Assembly: GCA_026874595.1 (NCBI GenBank) | Contig: CM049309.1 | Location: forward strand, 94,572,723 to 94,636,722 | DNA length: 64,000 nucleotides | DNA from: Sipunculus nudus | Taxonomy: Eukaryota; Annelida; Sipuncula; Golfingiida; Sipunculidae | Reading direction: 5' to 3' | Shown here: piece by piece, positions 26,641 to 41,434 of the stretch | Position numbering within the stretch: the first letter of the stretch is position 1 | Layout of the letters: each line of letters starts with the position of its first letter | Position numbers and translations under genes: made by a program | The notes under the pieces: generated by a model | Database searches by the model: none | Seen by the model: the letters and a program-made list of their open reading frames with translations, nothing else | What the model was told of the DNA's origin: nothing

Positions 26641-29100
26641 GTAGGGTATATAAGTTGAAATTATGAGTAGAGTCAGGGAGGCAGGGAATGTAAGTCGAGA
26701 TATACAGGAAGGGCAGGGAATGCAAGTCGATATTTACAGTAGAGGCAGGGAGGTAGGGACAATAAACCAAGATTTAGAGGAGAGTCAGGAGGTAGGGTAT
26801 ATAAGTTGAAATTATGAGGAGAGTCAGGGAGGCAGGGAATGTTAGTCGAGATATACAGGAGAGTAAGGGAGGCAGGGAATGCAAGTCGATATTTACAGGA
26901 GAGGCAGGGAGGTAGGGAATATAAGTCGAGATTTACAGGAGAGTCAGGGAGGTAGGGACAATAAATCAAGATTTAGAGGAGAGTCAGAGAGACAGATAAT
27001 ATTAATCAAGATAAACAGGAGCGTCAGGGAGGCAGAGAATATAAGTAGAGATTTACAGGAGCGTCAGGGAGGCAGGGAGTATAAGCCGAGATTTACAGTA
27101 GAGTCAGGAAGGGAGGGAATATAAGTCGATATTTACAGGAGAGTCAGGGAGGTAGGGACAATAAACCAAGATTTAGAGGAGAGTCAGAGAGACAGATAAT
27201 ATTAATCAAGATTAACAGGAGCGTCAGGGAGGCAGAGAATATAAGTCGAGATTTACAGGAGCGTCAGGGAGGCAGGGAGTATAAGCCGAGATTTACAGGA
27301 GAGTCAGGAAGGGAGGGAATATAAGTCGAGGTTTAGAGGAGCGTCAGGGAGGTAGTGAATATAAGCCGAGACTTACAGGAGCGTCAGTGAGGCTGGGAAT
27401 ATATGTCGAGATTTACAGGAGAGTCAGGGAGGAAGTTAATATAGGTCGAGATTTAGAGTAGCGTCAGGGAGACAGGGAATATAAGTCGAGATTTACAGGA
27501 GAGTCAGGGAGACAGCGAATGTAAGTCGTGATTTACAGGAGAGTCAGGGAGGCAGGAAATATAAGCCGAGATTTACAGGAGCGTCAGGGAGGCTGGGAAT
27601 ATATGTCGAGATTTACAGGAGCGTCAGGCAGGCAGGGAATATAAGCCGAGATTTACAGGAGAGTCACGGAGGTAGGGTATATAAGTTGAAATTATGAGTA
27701 GAGTCAGGGAGGCAGGGAATGTAAGTCGAGATATACAGGAAGGGCAGGGAATGCAAGTCGATATTTACAGTAGAGGCAGGGAGGTAGGGACAATAAACCA
27801 AGATTTAGAGGAGAGTCAGGAGGTAGGGTATATAAGTTGAAATTATGAGGAGAGTCAGGGAGGCAGGGAATGTTAGTCGAGATATACAGGAGGGTAAGGG
27901 AGGCAGGGAATGCAAGTCGATATTTACAGGAGAGGCAGGGAGGTAGGGAATATAAGTCGAGATTTACAGGAGAGTCAGGGAGGTAGGGACAATAAATCAA
28001 GATTTAGAGGAGAGTCAGAGAGACAGATAATATTAATCAAGATAAACAGGAGCGTCAGGGAGGCAGAGAATATAAGTAGAGATTTACAGGAGCGTCAGGG
28101 AGGCAGGGAGTATAAGCCGAGATTTACAGGAGAGTCAGGAAGGGAGGGAATATAAGTCGATATTTACAGGAGAGTCAGGGAGGTAGGGACAATAAACCAA
28201 GATTTAGAGGAGAGTCAGAGAGACAGATAATATTAATCAAGATTAACAGGAGCGTCAGGGAGGCAGAGAATATAAGTCGAGATTTACAGGAGCGTCAGGG
28301 AGGCAGGGAGTATAAGCCGAGATTTACAGGAGAGTCAGGAAGGGAGGGAATATAAGTCGAGGTTTAGAGGAGCGTCAGGGAGGTAGTGAATATAAGCCGA
28401 GACTTACAGGAGCGTCAGTGAGGCTGGGAATATATGTCGAGATTTACAGGAGAGTCAGGGAGGAAGTTAATATAGGTCGAGATTTAGAGTAGCGTCAGGG
28501 AGACAGGGAATATAAGTCGAGATTTACAGGAGAGTCAGGGAGACAGCGAATGTAAGTCGTGATTTACAGGAGAGTCAGGGAGGCAGGAAATATAAGCCGA
28601 GATTTACAGGAGCGTCAGGGAGGCTGGGAATATATGTCGAGATTTACAGGAGCGTCAGGCAGGCAGGGAATATAAGCCGAGATTTACAGGAGAGTCACGG
28701 AGGTAGGGTATATAAGTTGAAATTATGAGGAGAGTCAGGGAGGCAGGGAATGTAAGACGAGATATACAGGAAGGGAAGGGAATGCAAGTCGATATTTACA
28801 GTAGAGGCAGGGAGGTAGGGACAATAAACCAAGATTTAGTGGAGAGTCAGGGAGGTAGGGTATATAAGTTGAAATTATGAGGAGAGTCAGGGAGGCAGGG
28901 AATGTTAGTCGAGATATAAAGGCGAGTAAGGGAGGCAGGGAATGCAAGTCGATATTTACAGGAGAGGCAGGGAGGTAGAGAATATAAGTCGAGATTTACA
29001 GGAGAGTCAGGGAGGTAGGGACAATAAACCAAGATTTAAAGGAGAGTCAGAGAGACAGATAATATTAATCAAGATTAACAGGAGCGTCAGGGAGGCTGGG
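26641..29100. repeat. 1031-bp higher-order repeat in the 40-bp array
   Basis: The anchor GTAGGGTATATAAGTTGAAA recurs at 26641, 27672 and 28703, exactly 1031 bp apart each time. The first two copies are almost identical along their whole length. The third follows them for about 400 bp before joining a different block. The period is close to, but not exactly, 26 monomers, because several monomers carry small deletions. Confidence 0.9.
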
Positions 29101-29318
29101 AATATATGTCGAGATTTACAGGAGAGTCAGGGAGGAAGTTAATATAGGTCGAGATTTACAGGAGAGTCAGGGAGGCAGCGAATGTAAGTCGTGATTTACA
29201 GGAGAGTGAGGGAGGCAGGGAATATGAGCAGAGATTTACAGGAGCGTCAGGGAGACAGGGAATATAAGCGGAAATTTACAGGGGCGTCAGGGAAGCAGGG
29301 AATATATGTGGAGATTAT

Positions 29319-32300
29319 GGGGGGGGGGGGGGGGGGGGAGACAGGGAGACAGCGAATGTAAGTCGTGATTTACAGGAGAGTCAGGGAGGCAGCGAATGTA
29401 AGTCGAGATTTACAGGAGAGTCAGGGAGGCAGCGAATGTAAGTCGAGATTTACAGGAGCGTCAGGGAGGCAGCGAATGTAATTCGAGATTTACAGGAGCG
29501 TCAGGGAGACAGCGAATGTAAGTCGAGATTTACAGGAGAGTCAGGGAGACAGAGAATGTAAGTCGAGATTTACAGGAGAGTCAGGGAGGCAGCAAATGTA
29601 AGTCGAGATTTACAGGAGCGTCAGGGAAGCATGGAATATGAGCAGAGATTTACAGGAGCGTCAGGGAGGCAGCGAATGTAAGTCGAATTTTACAGGAGAG
29701 TCAGGGAGGTAGGGAATATGAGCAGAGATTTACAGGAGCGTCAGGGAGGCAGCGAATGTAAGTCGAGATTTACAGGAGCGTCAGGTAGGCAGGAAATATA
29801 AGCCGAGATTTACAGGAGAGTCAGGGAGGCAGGAAATATAAGCCGAGATTTACAGGAGCGTCAGGGAGGCAGCGAATGTAAGTCGAGATTTACAGGAGAG
29901 TCAGGGAGGCAGGAAATCTAAGTCGAGATTTACAGGAGAGTCAGGGAGGCAGCGAATGTAAGTCGTGATTTACAGGAGAGTCAGGGAGGCAGCGAATGTA
30001 AGTCGTGATTTACAGGAAAGTCAGGGAGGCAGCGAATGTAAGTCGAATTTTACAGGAGAAACAGGGAGGTAGCATGTATGTCGAGAATTACAGGAGCGTC
30101 AGGGAGGCAGGAAATATAAGCCGAGATTTACAGGAGCGTCAGGGAGGCAGGGAATATGAGCAGAGATTTACAGGAGCGTCAGGGAGGCAGCCAATGTAAG
30201 TCGAGATTTACAGGAGCGTCAGGGAGGCAGCGAATGTAAGTCGAGATTTACAGGAGCGTCAGGGAGGCAGCTTATGTAAGTCGAGATTTACAGGAGAGTG
30301 AGGGACGCAGGAAATATTAGCAGAGATTTACAGGAGCGTCAGGGAGGCAGCGAATGTAAGTCGAGATTTACAGGAGAGTCAGGGAGGCAGCGAACGTAAG
30401 TCGTGATTTACAGGAGAGAAAGTGAGGCAGGAAATATAAGCCGAGATTTACAGGAGCGTCAGACAGGAAGGGAAAATAAGCCGATATTTATAGGAGAGTC
30501 AGGGAGGCAGGGAATATGAGCAGAGATTTACAGGAGCGTCAGGGAGGCAGGGAATATAATCCGAGATTTACAAGAGCGTCAGGGAGGCAGCGAATGTAAG
30601 TCGAGATTTACAGGAGAGACAGGGAGGCAGCATATATGTCGAGATTTACAGGAGAAACAGGGAGGCAGGGAGTATAAGCCGAGATTTACAGGAGAGTCAG
30701 GAAGGGAGGGAATATAAGTCGAGGTTTAGAGGAGCGTCAGGGAGGTAGTGAATATAAGCCGAGACTTACAGGAGCGTCAGTGAGTCTGGGAATATATGTC
30801 GAGATTTCCAGGAGAGTCAGGGAGGAAGTTAATATAGGTCGAGATTTAGAGTAGCGTCAGGGAGACAGGGAATATAAGTCGAGATTTACAGGAGAGTCAG
30901 GGAGACAGCGAATGTAAGTCGTGATTTACAGGAGAGTCAGGGAGGCAGCGAATGGAAGTCGAGATTTACAGGAGAGTCAGGGAGACAGCGAATGTAAGTC
31001 GTGATTTACAGGAGAGTCAGGGAGGCAGGAAATATAAGCCGAGATTTACAGGAGCGTCAGGGAGGCTGGGAATATATGTCGAGATTTACAGGAGCGTCAG
31101 GCAGGCAGGGAATATAAGCCGAGATTGACAGGAGAGTCAGGGAGACAGCGAATGTAAGTCGTGATTTACAGGAGAGTCACGGAGGTAGGGTATATTAGTT
31201 GAAATTATGAGGAGAGTCAGGGAGGCAGGGAATGTAAGTCGAGATATACAGGAAGGGAAGGGAATGCAAGTCGATATTTACAGTAGAGGCAGGGAGGTAG
31301 GGACAATAAACCAAGATTTAGAGGAGAGTCAGGGAGGTAGGGTATATAAGTTGAAATTATGAGGAGAGTCAGGGAGGCAGGGAATGTTAGTCGAGATATA
31401 AAGGCGAGTAAGGGAGGCAGGGAATGCAAGTCGATATTTACAGGAGAGGCAGGGAGGTAGGGAATATAAGTCGAGATTTACAGGAGAGTCAGGGAGGTAG
31501 GGACAATAAACCAAGATTTAAAGGAGAGTCAGAGAGACAGATAATATTAATCAAGATTAACAGGAGCGTCAGGGAGGCAGAGAATATAAGTCGAGGTTTA
31601 GAGGAGCGTCAGGGAGGTAGTGAATATAAGCCGAGACCTACAGGAGCGTCAGGGAGGCTGGGAATATATGTCGAGATTTACAGGAGAGTCAGGGAGGAAG
31701 TTAATATAGGTCGAGATTTACAGGAGAGTCAGGGAGGCAGCGAATGTAAGTCGTGATTTACAGGAGAGTGAGGGAGGCAGGGAATATGAGCAGAGATTTA
31801 CAGGAGCGTCAGGGAGACAGGGAATATAAGCGGAGATTTACAGGGGCGTCAGGGAGGCAGGGAATATATGTGGAGATTATGGGGGGGGGAGACAGGGAGA
31901 CAGCGAATGTAAGTCGTGATTTACAGGAGAGTCAGGGAGGCAGCGAATGTAAGTCGAGATTTACAGGAGAGTCAGGGAGGCAGCGAATGTAAGTCGAGAT
32001 TTACAGGAGCGTCAGGGAGGCAGCGAATGTAATTCGAGATTTACAGGAGCGTCAGGGAGACAGCGAATGTAAGTCGAGATTTACAGGAGAGTCAGGGAGA
32101 CAGAGAATGTAAGTCGAGATTTACAGGAGAGTCAGGGAGGCAGCAAATGTAAGTCGAGATTTACAGGAGCGTCAGGGAAGCATGGAATATGAGCAGAGAT
32201 TTACAGGAGCGTCAGGGAGGCAGCGAATGTAAGTCGAATTTTACAGGAGAGTCAGGGAGGTAGGGAATATGAGCAGAGATTTACAGGAGCGTCAGGGAGG

Positions 32301-33695
32301 CAGCGAATGTAAGTCGAGATTTACAGGAGCGTCAGGTAGGCAGGAAATATAAGCCGAGATTTACAGGAGAGTCAGGGAGGCAGGAAATATAAGCCGAGAT
32401 TTACAGGAGCGTCAGGGAGGCAGCGAATGTAAGTCGAGATTTACAGGAGAGTCAGGGAGGCAGGAAATCTAAGTCGTGATTTACAGGAGAGTCAGGGAGG
32501 CAGCGAATGTAAGTCGTGATTTACAGGAGAGTCAGGGAGGCAGCGAATGTAAGTCGAATTTTACAGGAGAAACAGGGAGGTAGCATGTATGTCGAGAATT
32601 ACAGGAGCGTCAGGGAGGCAGGAAATATAAGCCGAGATTTACAGGAGCGTCAGGGAGGCAGGGAATATGAGCAGAGATTTACAGGAGCGTCAGGGAGGCA
32701 GCCAATGTAAGTCGAGATTTACAGGAGCGTCAGGGAGGCAGCGAATGTAAGTCGAGATTTACAGGAGCGTCAGGGAGGCAGCTTATGTAAGTCGAGATTT
32801 ACAGGAGAGTGAGGGACGCAGGAAATATTAGCAGAGATTTACAGGAGCGTCAGGGAGGCAGCGAATGTAAGTCGAGATTTACAGGAGAGTCAGGGAGGCA
32901 GCGAACGTAAGTCGTGATTTACAGGAGAGAAAGTGAGGCAGGAAATATAAGCCGAGATTTACAGGAGCGTCAGGCAGGAAGGGAAAATAAGCCGATATTT
33001 ATAGGAGAGTCAGGGAGGCAGGGAATATGAGCAGAGATTTACAGGAGCGTCAGGGAGGCAGGGAATATAATCCGAGATTTACAAGAGCGTCAGGGAGTCA
33101 GCGAATGTAAGTCGAGATTTACAGGAGAGACAGGGAGGCAGCATATATGTCGAGATTTACAGGAGAAACAGGGAGGCAGGGAGTATAAGCCGAGATTTAC
33201 AGGAGAGTCAGGAAGGGAGGGAATATAAGTCGAGGTTTAGAGGAGCGTCAGGGAGGTAGTGAATATAAGCCGAGACTTACAGGAGCGTCAGTGAGGCTGG
33301 GAATATATGTCGAGATTTACAGGAGAGTCAGGGAGGAAGTTAATATAGGTCGAGATTTAGAGTAGCGTCAGGGAGACAGGGAATATAAGTCGAGATTTAC
33401 AGGAGAGTCAGGGAGACAGCGAATGTAAGTCGTGATTTACAGGAGAGTCAGGGAGGCAGCGAATGGAAGTCGAGATTTACAGGAGAGTCAGGGAGACAGC
33501 GAATGTAAGTCGTGATTTACAGGAGAGTCAGGGAGGCAGGAAATATAAGCCGAGATTTACAGGAGCGTCAGGGAGGCTGGGAATATATGTCGAGATTTAC
33601 AGGAGCGTCAGGCAGGCAGGGAATATAAGCCGAGATTGACAGGAGAGTCAGGGAGACAGCGAATGTAAGTCGTGATTTACAGGAGAGTCACGGAG
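29319..33695. repeat. ~2.5-kb higher-order repeat in the 40-bp array
   Basis: Two copies of a block about 2.5 kb long. The GTAGGG anchor is at 31185 and 33696 (offset 2511), and the unique variant containing GAATTTTACAGGAGAAACAG recurs near 30046 and 32557. One monomer (40 bp) has been lost or gained between the copies, since the offset is 2551 near 29481 and 2511 near 30005. The block begins with a poly-G tract of 20 at 29319-29338; the second copy has 9 at 31881-31889. Confidence 0.85.
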
Positions 33696-36600
33696 GTAGG
33701 GTATATAAGTTGAAATAATGAGGAGAATCAGGGAGGCAGGGAATGTAAGTCGAGATATACAGGAAGGGAAGGGAATGCAAGTCGATATTTACAGTAGAGG
33801 CAGGGAGGTAGGGACAATAAACCAAGATTTAGAGGAGAGTCAGGGAGGTAGGGTATATAAGTTGAAATTATGAGGAGAGTCAGGGAGGCAGGGAATGTTA
33901 GTCGAGATATAAAGGCGAGTAAGGGAGGCAGGGAATGCAAGTCGATATTTACAGGAGAGGCAGCGAGGTAGGGAATATAAGTCGAGATTTACAGGAGAGC
34001 CAGGGAGGTAGAGACAATAAACCAAGATTTAAAGGAGAGTCAGAGAGACAGATAATATTAATCAAGATTAACAGGAGCGTCAGGGAGGCAGAGAATATAA
34101 GTCGAGGTTTAGAGGAGCGTCAGGGAGGTAGTGAATATAAGCCGAGACTTACAGGAGCGTCAGGAAGGCTGGGAATATATGTCGAGATTTACAGGAGAGT
34201 CAAGGAGGAAGTTAATATAGGTCGAGATTTACAGGAGAGTCAGGGAGGCAGCGAATGTAAGTCGTGATTTACAGGAGAGTGAGGGAGGCAGGGAATATGA
34301 GCAGAGATTTACAGGAGCGTCAGGGAGACAGGGAATATAAGCGGAGATTTACAGGGGCGTCAGGCAGGCAGGGAATATATGTCGAGATTAAGGGGGGGGG
34401 GGGGAGACAGAGAGACAGCGAATGTAAGTCGTGATTTACAGGAGAGTCAGGGAGGCAGCGGATGAAAGTCGAGATTTACAGGAGAGCCAGGGAGACAGCG
34501 AATGTAAGTCGTGATTTACAGGAGCGTCAGGGAGGCAGGAAATATAAGCCGAGATTTACAGGAGCGTCAGGGAGGCTGGGAATATATGTCGAGATTTACA
34601 GGAGCGTCAGGCAGGCAGGGAATATAAGCCGAGATTTACAGGAGAGTCAGGGAGACAGCGAATGTAAGTCGAGATTTACAGGAGAGTCAGGGAGGCAGCG
34701 AATGTAAGTCGAGATTTACAGGAGAGTCAGGGAGACAGGGAATGTAAGTCTAGATTTACAGGAGCGTCAGGGAGGCAGCGAATGTAAGTCGAGATTTACA
34801 GGAGAGTCAGGGAGACAGCGAATGTAAGTCGAGATTTACAAAGAGTCAGGGAGACAGCGAATGTAAGTCGAGATTTACAGGAGAGTCAGGGAGGCAGGAA
34901 ATATAAGCCGAGATTTACAGGAGCGTCAGGGAGGCTGGGAATATATGTCGAGATTTACAGGAGCGTCAGGCAGGCAGGGAATATAAGCCGAGATTGACAG
35001 GAGAGTCAGGGAGACAGCGAATGTAAGTCGTGATTTACAGGAGAGTCACGGAGGTAGGGTATATAAGTTGAAATTATGAGGAGAGTCAGGGAGGCAGGGA
35101 ATGTAAGTCGAGATATACAGGAAGGGAAGGGAATGCAAGTCGATATTAACAGTAGAGGCAGGGAGGTAGGGACAATAAACCAAGATTTAGAGGAGAGTCA
35201 GGGAGGTAGGGTATATAAGTTGAAATTATGAGGAGAGTCAGGGAGGCAGGGAATGTTAGTCGAGATATAAAGGCGAGTAAGGGAGGCAGGGAATGCAAGT
35301 CGATATTTACAGGAGAGGCAGCGAGGTAGGGAATATAAGTCGAGATTTACAGGAGAGTCAGGGAAGTAGGGACAATAAACCAAGATTTAAAGGAGAGTCA
35401 GAGAGACAGATAATATTAATCAAGATTAACAGGAGCGTCAGGGAGGCAGAGAATATAAGTCGAGGTTTAGAGGAGCGTCAGGGATGTAGTGAATATAAGC
35501 CGAGACTTACAGGAGCGTCAGGGAGGCTGGGAATATATGTCGAGATTTACAGGAGAGTCAAGGAGGAAGTTAATATAGGTCGAGATTTACAGGAGAGTCA
35601 GGGAGGCAGCGAATGTAAGTCGTGATTTACAGGAGAGTGAGGGAGGCAGGGAATATGAGCAGAGATTTACAGGAGCGTCAGGGAGACAGGGAATATAAGC
35701 GGAGATTTACAGGGGCGTCAGGGAGGCAGGGAATATATGTCGAGATTATGGGGGGGGGGGGGGGAGACAGAGAGACAGCTAATGTAAGTCGTGATTTACA
35801 GGAGAGTCAGGGAGGCAGCGAATGAAAGTCGAGATTTACAGGAGAGCCAGGGAGACAGCGAATGTAAGTCGTGATTTACAGGAGCGTCAGGGAGGCAGGA
35901 AATATAAGCCGAGATTTACAGGAGCGTCAGGGAGGCTGGGAATATATGTCGAGATTTACAGGAGCGTCAGGCAGGCAGGGAATATAAGCCGAGATTTACA
36001 GGAGAGTCAGGGAGACAGCGAATGTAAGTCGAGATTTACAGGAGAGTCAGGGAGGCAGCGAATGTAAGTCGAGATTTACAGGAGAGTCAGGGAGACAGGG
36101 AATGTAAGTCTAGATTTACAGGAGCGTCAGGGAGGCAGCGAATGTAGGTCGAGATTTACAGGAGAGTCATGGAGACAGCGAATGTAAGTCGAGATTTACA
36201 GGAGAGTCAGGGAGACAGCGAATGTAAGTCGAGATTTACAGGAGAGTCAGGGAGGCAGGAAATATAAGCCGAGATTTACAGGTGCGTCAGGGAGGCAGCG
36301 AATGTAAGTCGAGATTTACAGGAGAGTAAGGGAGGCAGGAAATATAAGTCGAGATTTACAGGAGAGTCAGGGAGGCAGCGAATGTAAGTCGTGATTTACA
36401 GGAGAGTCAGGGAGGCAGCGAATGTAAGTCGAATTTTACAGGAGAAACAGGGAGGTAGCATGTATGTCGAGAATTACAGGAGCGTCAGGGAGGCAGGAAA
36501 TTTTAGACGAGATTTACCGGAGCGTCAGGGAGGCAGGGAATATGAGCAGTGATTTACAGGAGCGTCAGGGAGGCAGCGAATGTAAGTCGAGATTTACAGG

Positions 36601-39600
36601 AGCGTCAGGGAGGCAGCGAATGTAAGTCGAGATTTACAGGAGCGTCAGGGAGGCAGCTTATGAAAGTCGAGATTTACAGGAGAGTCAGGGACGCAGGAAA
36701 TATTAGCAGAGATTTACAGGAGCGTCAGGGAGGCAGCGAATGTAAGTCGAGATTTACAGGAGAGTCAGGGAGGCAGCGAACGTAAGTCGTGATTTACAAG
36801 AGACAGTGAGGCAGGAAATATAAGCCGAGATTTACAGGAGCGTCAGGCAGGAAGGGAATATAAGCCGATATTTACAGGAGAGTCAGGGAGGCAGGGAATA
36901 TGAGCAGAGATTTACAGGAGCGTCAGGGAGGCAGGGAATATAATCCGAGATTTACAAGAGCGTCTGGGAGGCAGCGAATGTAAGTCGAGATTTACAGGAG
37001 AGACAGGGAGGCAGCATATATGTCGAGATTTACAGGAGAAACAGGGAGGCAGGAAATATAAGCCGAGATTTACAGGAGAGTCAGGGAGGCAGCGAATGTA
37101 AGTCGAGATTTACAGGAGAGTCAGGGAGGCAGTGAATGTAAGTCGTGATTTACAGGAGAGTCAGGGAGACAGCGAATGTAAGTCGAGATTTACAGGAGCG
37201 TCAGGGAGGCTGGGAATATAAGCCGAGATTTACAGGAGCGTCAGGGAGGCAGGAAATATAAGCCGAGATTTACAGGAGCGTCAGGGAGGCTGGGAATATA
37301 TGTCTAGATTAACAGGAGCGTCAGGGAGACATTGAATGTAATTCGAGAATTACAGGAGAGTCAGAGGAGGCATGGAATATGAGCAGAGATTTACAGGAGC
37401 GTCAGGGAGGCAGCGAATGTAAGTCGAGATTTTTAGGAGCGTCAGGGAGGCAGGAAATATAAGCCAAGATTTACAAGAGCGTCAGGCAGGCAGGGAATAT
37501 AAGCCGAGATTTACAGGACAGTCAGGGAGGCAGGGAATATGAGCAGAGATTTACAGGAGCGTCAGGGAGGAAGAATGTAAGTCGAGAATTACAGGATAGA
37601 CAGGGAGGCAGCATGTATGTCGAGATTTACAGGACCGTCAGGGAGGTAGGGAATATAAGCCGAGATTTACAGGAGAGTCAAGGAGGTAGGGAATATAAGC
37701 CTAGATTTACAGGAGCGTCAGGGAGGCAGAAAATATAAGCCGAGATTTACAGGAGCGTCAGGGAGGCAGCGAATGTAAGTCGAGATTTACAGGAGAGCCA
37801 GGGAGGCAGCGAATGTAAGTCGTGATTTACAGGAGCGTCAGGCAGGCAGGGAATATAAGCCGAGATTTACAGGAGCGTCAGGGAGGCAGCGAATGTAAGT
37901 CGTGATTTACAGGAGAGAAAGTGAGGCAGGAAATAAAAGCCGAGATTTACAGGAGCGTCAGGCAGGAAGGGAAAATAAGCCGATATTTATAGGAGAGTCA
38001 GGGAGGCAGGGAATATGAGCAGAGATTTACAGGAGCGTCAGGGAGGCAGGGAATATAATCCGAGATTTACAAGAGCGTCAGGGAGTCAGCGAATGTAAGT
38101 CGAGATTTACAGGAGAGACAGGGAGGCAGCATATATGTCGAGATTTACAGGAGAAACAGGGAGGCAGGGAGTATAAGCCGAGATTTACAGGAGAGTCAGG
38201 AAGGGAGGGAATATAAGTCGAGGTTTAGAGGAGCGTCAGGGAGGTAGTGAATATAAGCCGAGACTTACAGGAGCGTCAGTGAGGCTGGGAATATATGTCG
38301 AGATTTACAGGAGAGTCAGGGAGGAAGTTAATATAGGTCGAGATTTAGAGTAGCGTCAGGGAGACAGGGAATATAAGTCGAGATTTACAGGAGAGTCAGG
38401 GAGACAGCGAATGTAAGTCGTGATTTACAGGAGAGTCAGGGAGGCAGCGAATGGAAGTCGAGATTTACAGGAGAGACAGGGAGGCAGCATATATGTCGAG
38501 ATTTACAGGAGAAACAGGGAGGCAGGGAGTATAAGCCGAGATTTACAGGAGAGTCAGGAAGGGAGGGAATATAAGTCGAGGTTTAGAGGAGCGTCAGGGA
38601 GGTAGTGAATATAAGCCGAGACTTACAGGAGCGTCAGTGAGGCTGGGAATATATGTCGAGATTTACAGGAGAGTCAGGGAGGAAGTTAATATAGGTCGAG
38701 ATTTAGAGTAGCGTCAGGGAGACAGGGAATATAAGTCGAGATTTACAGGAGTGTCAGGGAGACAGCGAATGTAAGTCGTGATTTACAGGAGAGTCAGGGA
38801 GGCAGCGAATGGAAGTCGAGATTTACAGGAGAGTCAGGGAGACAGCGAATGTAAGTCGTGATTTACAGGAGAGTCAGGGAGGCAGGAAATATAAGCCGAG
38901 ATTTACAGGAGCGTCAGGGAGGCTGGGAATATATGTTGAGATTTACAGGAGCGTCAGGCAGGCAGGGAATATAAGCCGAGATTGACAGGAGAGTCAGGGA
39001 GACAGCGAATGTAAGTCGTGATTTACAGGAGAGTCACGGAGGTAGGGTATATAAGTTGAAATTATGAGGAGAATCAGGGAGGCAGGGAATGTAAGTCGAG
39101 ATATACAGGAAGGGAAGGGAATGCAAGTCGATATTTACAGTAGAGGCAGGGAGGTAGGGACTATAAACCAAGATTTAGAGGAGAGTCAGGGAGGTAGGGT
39201 ATATAAGTTGAAATTATGAGGAGAGTCAGGGAGGCAGGGAATGTTAGTCGAGATATAAAGGCGAGTAAGGGAGGCAGGGAATGCAAGTCGATATTTACAG
39301 GAGAGGCAGCGAGGTAGGGAATATAAGTCGAGATTTACAGGAGAGCCAGGGAGGTAGAGACAATAAACCAAGATTTAAAGGAGAGTCAGAGAGACAGATA
39401 ATATTAATCAAGATTAACAGGAGCGTCAGGGAGGCAGAGAATATAAGTCGAGGTTTAGAGGAGCGTCAGGGAGGTAGTGAATATAAGCCGAGACTTACAG
39501 GAGCGTCAGGGAGGCTGGGAATATATGTCGAGATTTACAGGAGAGTCAAGGAGGAAGTTAATATAGGTCGAGATTTACAGGAGAGTCAGGGAGGCAGCGA

Positions 39601-41434
39601 ATGTAAGTCGTGATTTACAGGAGAGTGAGGGAGGCAGGGAATATGAGCAGAGATTTACAGGAGCGTCAGGGAGACAGGGAATATAAGCGGAGATTTACAG
39701 GGGCGTCAGGGAGGCAGGGAATATATGTCGAGATTAAGGGGGGGGGGGAGACAGAGAGACAGCGAATGTAAGTCGTGATTTACAGGAGAGTCAGGGAGGC
39801 AGCGAATGAAAGTCGAGATTTACAGGAGAGCCAGGGAGACAGCGAATGTAAGTCGTGATTTACAGGAGCGTCAGGGAGGCAGGAAATATAAGCCGAGATT
39901 TACAGGAGCGTCAGGGAGGCTGGGAATATATGTCGAGATTTACAGGAGCGTCAGGCAGGCAGGGAATATAAGCCGAGATTTACAGGAGAGTCAGGGAGAC
40001 AGCGAATGTAAGTCGAGATTTACAGGAGAGTCAGGGAGGCAGCGAATGTAAGTCGAGATTTACAGGAGAGTCAGGGAGACAGGGAATGTAAGTCTAGATT
40101 TACAGGAGCGTCAGGGAGGCAGCGACTGTAAGTCGAGATTTACAGGAGAGTCAGGGAGACAGCGAATGTAAGTCGAGATTTACAGGAGAGTCAGGGAGAC
40201 AGCGAATGTAAGTCGAGATTTACAGGAGAGTCAGGGAGGCAGCGAATGTAAGTCGTGATTTACAGGAGAGTCAGGGAGGCAGCGAATGTAAGTCGAATTT
40301 TACAGGAGAAACAGGGAGGTAGCATGTATGTCGAGAATTACAGGAGCGTCAGGGAGGCAGGAAATATAAGCCGAGATTTACAGGAGCGTCAGGGAGGCAG
40401 GGAATATGAGCAGAGATTTACAGGAGCGTCAGGGAGGCAGCCAATGTAAGTCGAGATTTACAGGAGCGTCAGGGAGGCAGCGAATGTAAGTCGAGATTTA
40501 CAGGAGCGTCAGGGAGGCAGCTTATGTAAGTCGAGATTTACAGGAGAGTGAGGGACGCAGGAAATATTAGCAGAGATTTACAGGAGCGTCAGGGAGGCAG
40601 CGAATGTAAGTCGAGATTTACAGGAGAGTCAGGGAGGCAGCGAACGTAAGTCGTGATTTACAGGAGAGAAAGTGAGGCAGGAAATATAAGCCGAGATTTA
40701 CAGGAGCGTCAGGCAGGAAGGGAAAATAAGCCGATATTTATAGGAGAGTCAGGGAGGCAGGGAATATGAGCAGAGATTTACAGGAGCGTCAGGGAGGCAG
40801 GGAATATAATCCGAGATTTACAAGAGCGTCAGGGAGTCAGCGAATGTAAGTCGAGATTTACAGGAGAGACAGGGAGGCAGCATATATGTCGAGATTTACA
40901 GGAGAAACAGGGAGGCAGGGAGTATAAGCCGAGATTTACAGGAGAGTCAGGAAGGGAGGGAATATAAGTCGAGGTTTAGAGGAGCGTCAGGGAGGTAGTG
41001 AATATAAGCCGAGACTTACAGGAGCGTCAGTGAGGCTGGGAATATATGTCGAGATTTACAGGAGAGTCAGGGAGGAAGTTAATATAGGTCGAGATTTAGA
41101 GTAGCGTCAGGGAGACAGGGAATATAAGTCGAGATTTACAGGAGAGTCAGGGAGACAGCGAATGTAAGTCGTGATTTACAGGAGAGTCAGGGAGGCAGCG
41201 AATGGAAGTCGAGATTTACAGGAGAGTCAGGGAGACAGCGAATGTAAGTCGTGATTTACAGGAGAGTCAGGGAGGCAGGAAATATAAGCCGAGATTTACA
41301 GGAGCGTCAGGGAGGCTGGGAATATATGTCGAGATTTACAGGAGCGTCAGGCAGGCAGGGAATATAAGCCGAGATTGACAGGAGAGTCAGGGAGACAGCG
41401 AATGTAAGTCGTGATTTACAGGAGAGTCACGGAG
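33696..41434. repeat. 7.74-kb super-unit of the 40-bp array, copy 1
   Basis: A composite of about 193 monomers whose equivalent restarts at 41435. Distinctive landmarks are shared with copy 2: the GTAGGG anchors at 33696, 35054 and 39042, and poly-G tracts at 34392-34404 (13), 35750-35764 (15) and 39738-39748 (11). Rare monomers such as GACATTGAATGTAATTCGAG near 37325 are also shared. Internal sub-blocks of about 1.36 kb and 2.4 kb are visible. Confidence 0.88.
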
